Origin: Ruminococcus sp. CAG:382
GTDB taxonomy: Bacteria; Bacillota; Clostridia; Oscillospirales; CAG-382
Assembly (NCBI GenBank): GCA_000433115.1
Contig: FR892215.1
Span: 1 to 14,105 of the forward strand
Direction of reading: 5' to 3'
DNA length: 14,105 nt
Below are positions 13,966 to 14,105 of the stretch, in pieces (the first letter of the stretch is position 1; the number at the start of each line of letters is the position of its first letter). Both the position numbers and the translations under genes were made by a program. The notes beneath the pieces are model-generated. The model saw only the letters and a program-made list of their open reading frames with translations, ran no database searches and was not told where the DNA came from.

Positions 13966-14105
13966 ATGGAATTCCAGATCAAACTCAGCACCGTTGAGCA
14001 AATCCGCTCTTTCATCAACAAGGTAGAACGTTACAATTTCCCTGTTGACCTCAAAGAAGGCAGATACATTGTCGATGCAAAATCGATCATGGGTATCTTC
14101 AGCCT
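13966..14105 (+). CDS. HPr-like phosphocarrier family protein, His-less (partial)
   Basis: The first 46 residues are visible and the gene runs off the window. The sequence has an HPr fold pattern with VDAKSIMGIFS at 36-46, the counterpart of HPr's Ser46 kinase site (KSIMG), here with Ser40. The usual HPr His15 region (GLHARP) is absent; residues 10-20 read VEQIRSFINKV. The protein thus resembles the non-catalytic HPr paralogues common in Clostridia, which cannot take part in PTS phosphotransfer from enzyme I but might serve as targets for HPr kinase or bind regulators such as CcpA. The ATG at 13966 has CAGGAGG at 13951-13957 and lies 24 nt after the AEC gene. Confidence 0.85.
   Translation, partial: MEFQIKLSTVEQIRSFINKVERYNFPVDLKEGRYIVDAKSIMGIFS

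Overview
The window looks like a chromosomal segment from a Gram-positive anaerobe of the class Clostridia, perhaps an uncultured gut member of the Oscillospiraceae or Christensenellaceae type; this is inference from gene content only. The evidence is strong AGGAGG-type ribosome binding sites, sigma-A type promoters, lipoproteins with Firmicutes-style signal peptides, a YerC/YecD TrpR-like regulator, a CD1247-type N-terminal domain protein, the M24 peptidase-EF-P pair and an HPr-like protein without the catalytic histidine. Genes are tightly packed. No stretch above 300 bases lacks a gene, and I saw no rRNA, tRNA, CRISPR array, insertion sequence or phage gene.

Region 1 (1-4192). The tail of an unrecognised protein is followed by tcdA (tRNA ct6A37 cyclisation). 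On the minus strand lies a monocistronic lipoprotein with a C-terminal SGNH esterase domain. A plus-strand pair with a 4-nt ATGA overlap follows: a ProXp/YbaK-type prolyl-tRNA deacylase and a YgjP-type HExxH metallopeptidase. A bidirectional terminator separates this pair from the next, convergent gene.

Region 2 (4190-6155). A second minus-strand, monocistronic lipoprotein carries a DUF4838 domain of the glycoside-hydrolase-like kind. It shares a short divergent intergenic region with the YerC operon, and each side has a 17-bp-spaced sigma-A promoter. Both lipoproteins have exact TTGACA-17-TATAAT promoters, which also fix their translation starts.

Region 3 (6087-10262). The YerC-like regulator, a SAM methyltransferase, Hsp33 and an M24 Xaa-Pro-type peptidase are packed head to tail as one operon. 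EF-P follows with its own promoter, then a small CD1247-domain protein whose C-terminal tail is almost only Asp and Cys. The theme is translation and protein quality control. A terminator-like hairpin closes the block.

Region 4 (10282-14105). A putative small-molecule catabolic operon follows: a TIM-barrel sugar isomerase/epimerase, a Gfo/Idh/MocA dehydrogenase, a TIM-barrel amidohydrolase overlapping the dehydrogenase by 11 nt, and an AEC-family transporter. The window ends inside an HPr-like gene that keeps the Ser-phosphorylation motif but lacks the His region. The substrate of the pathway cannot be read from the sequence.
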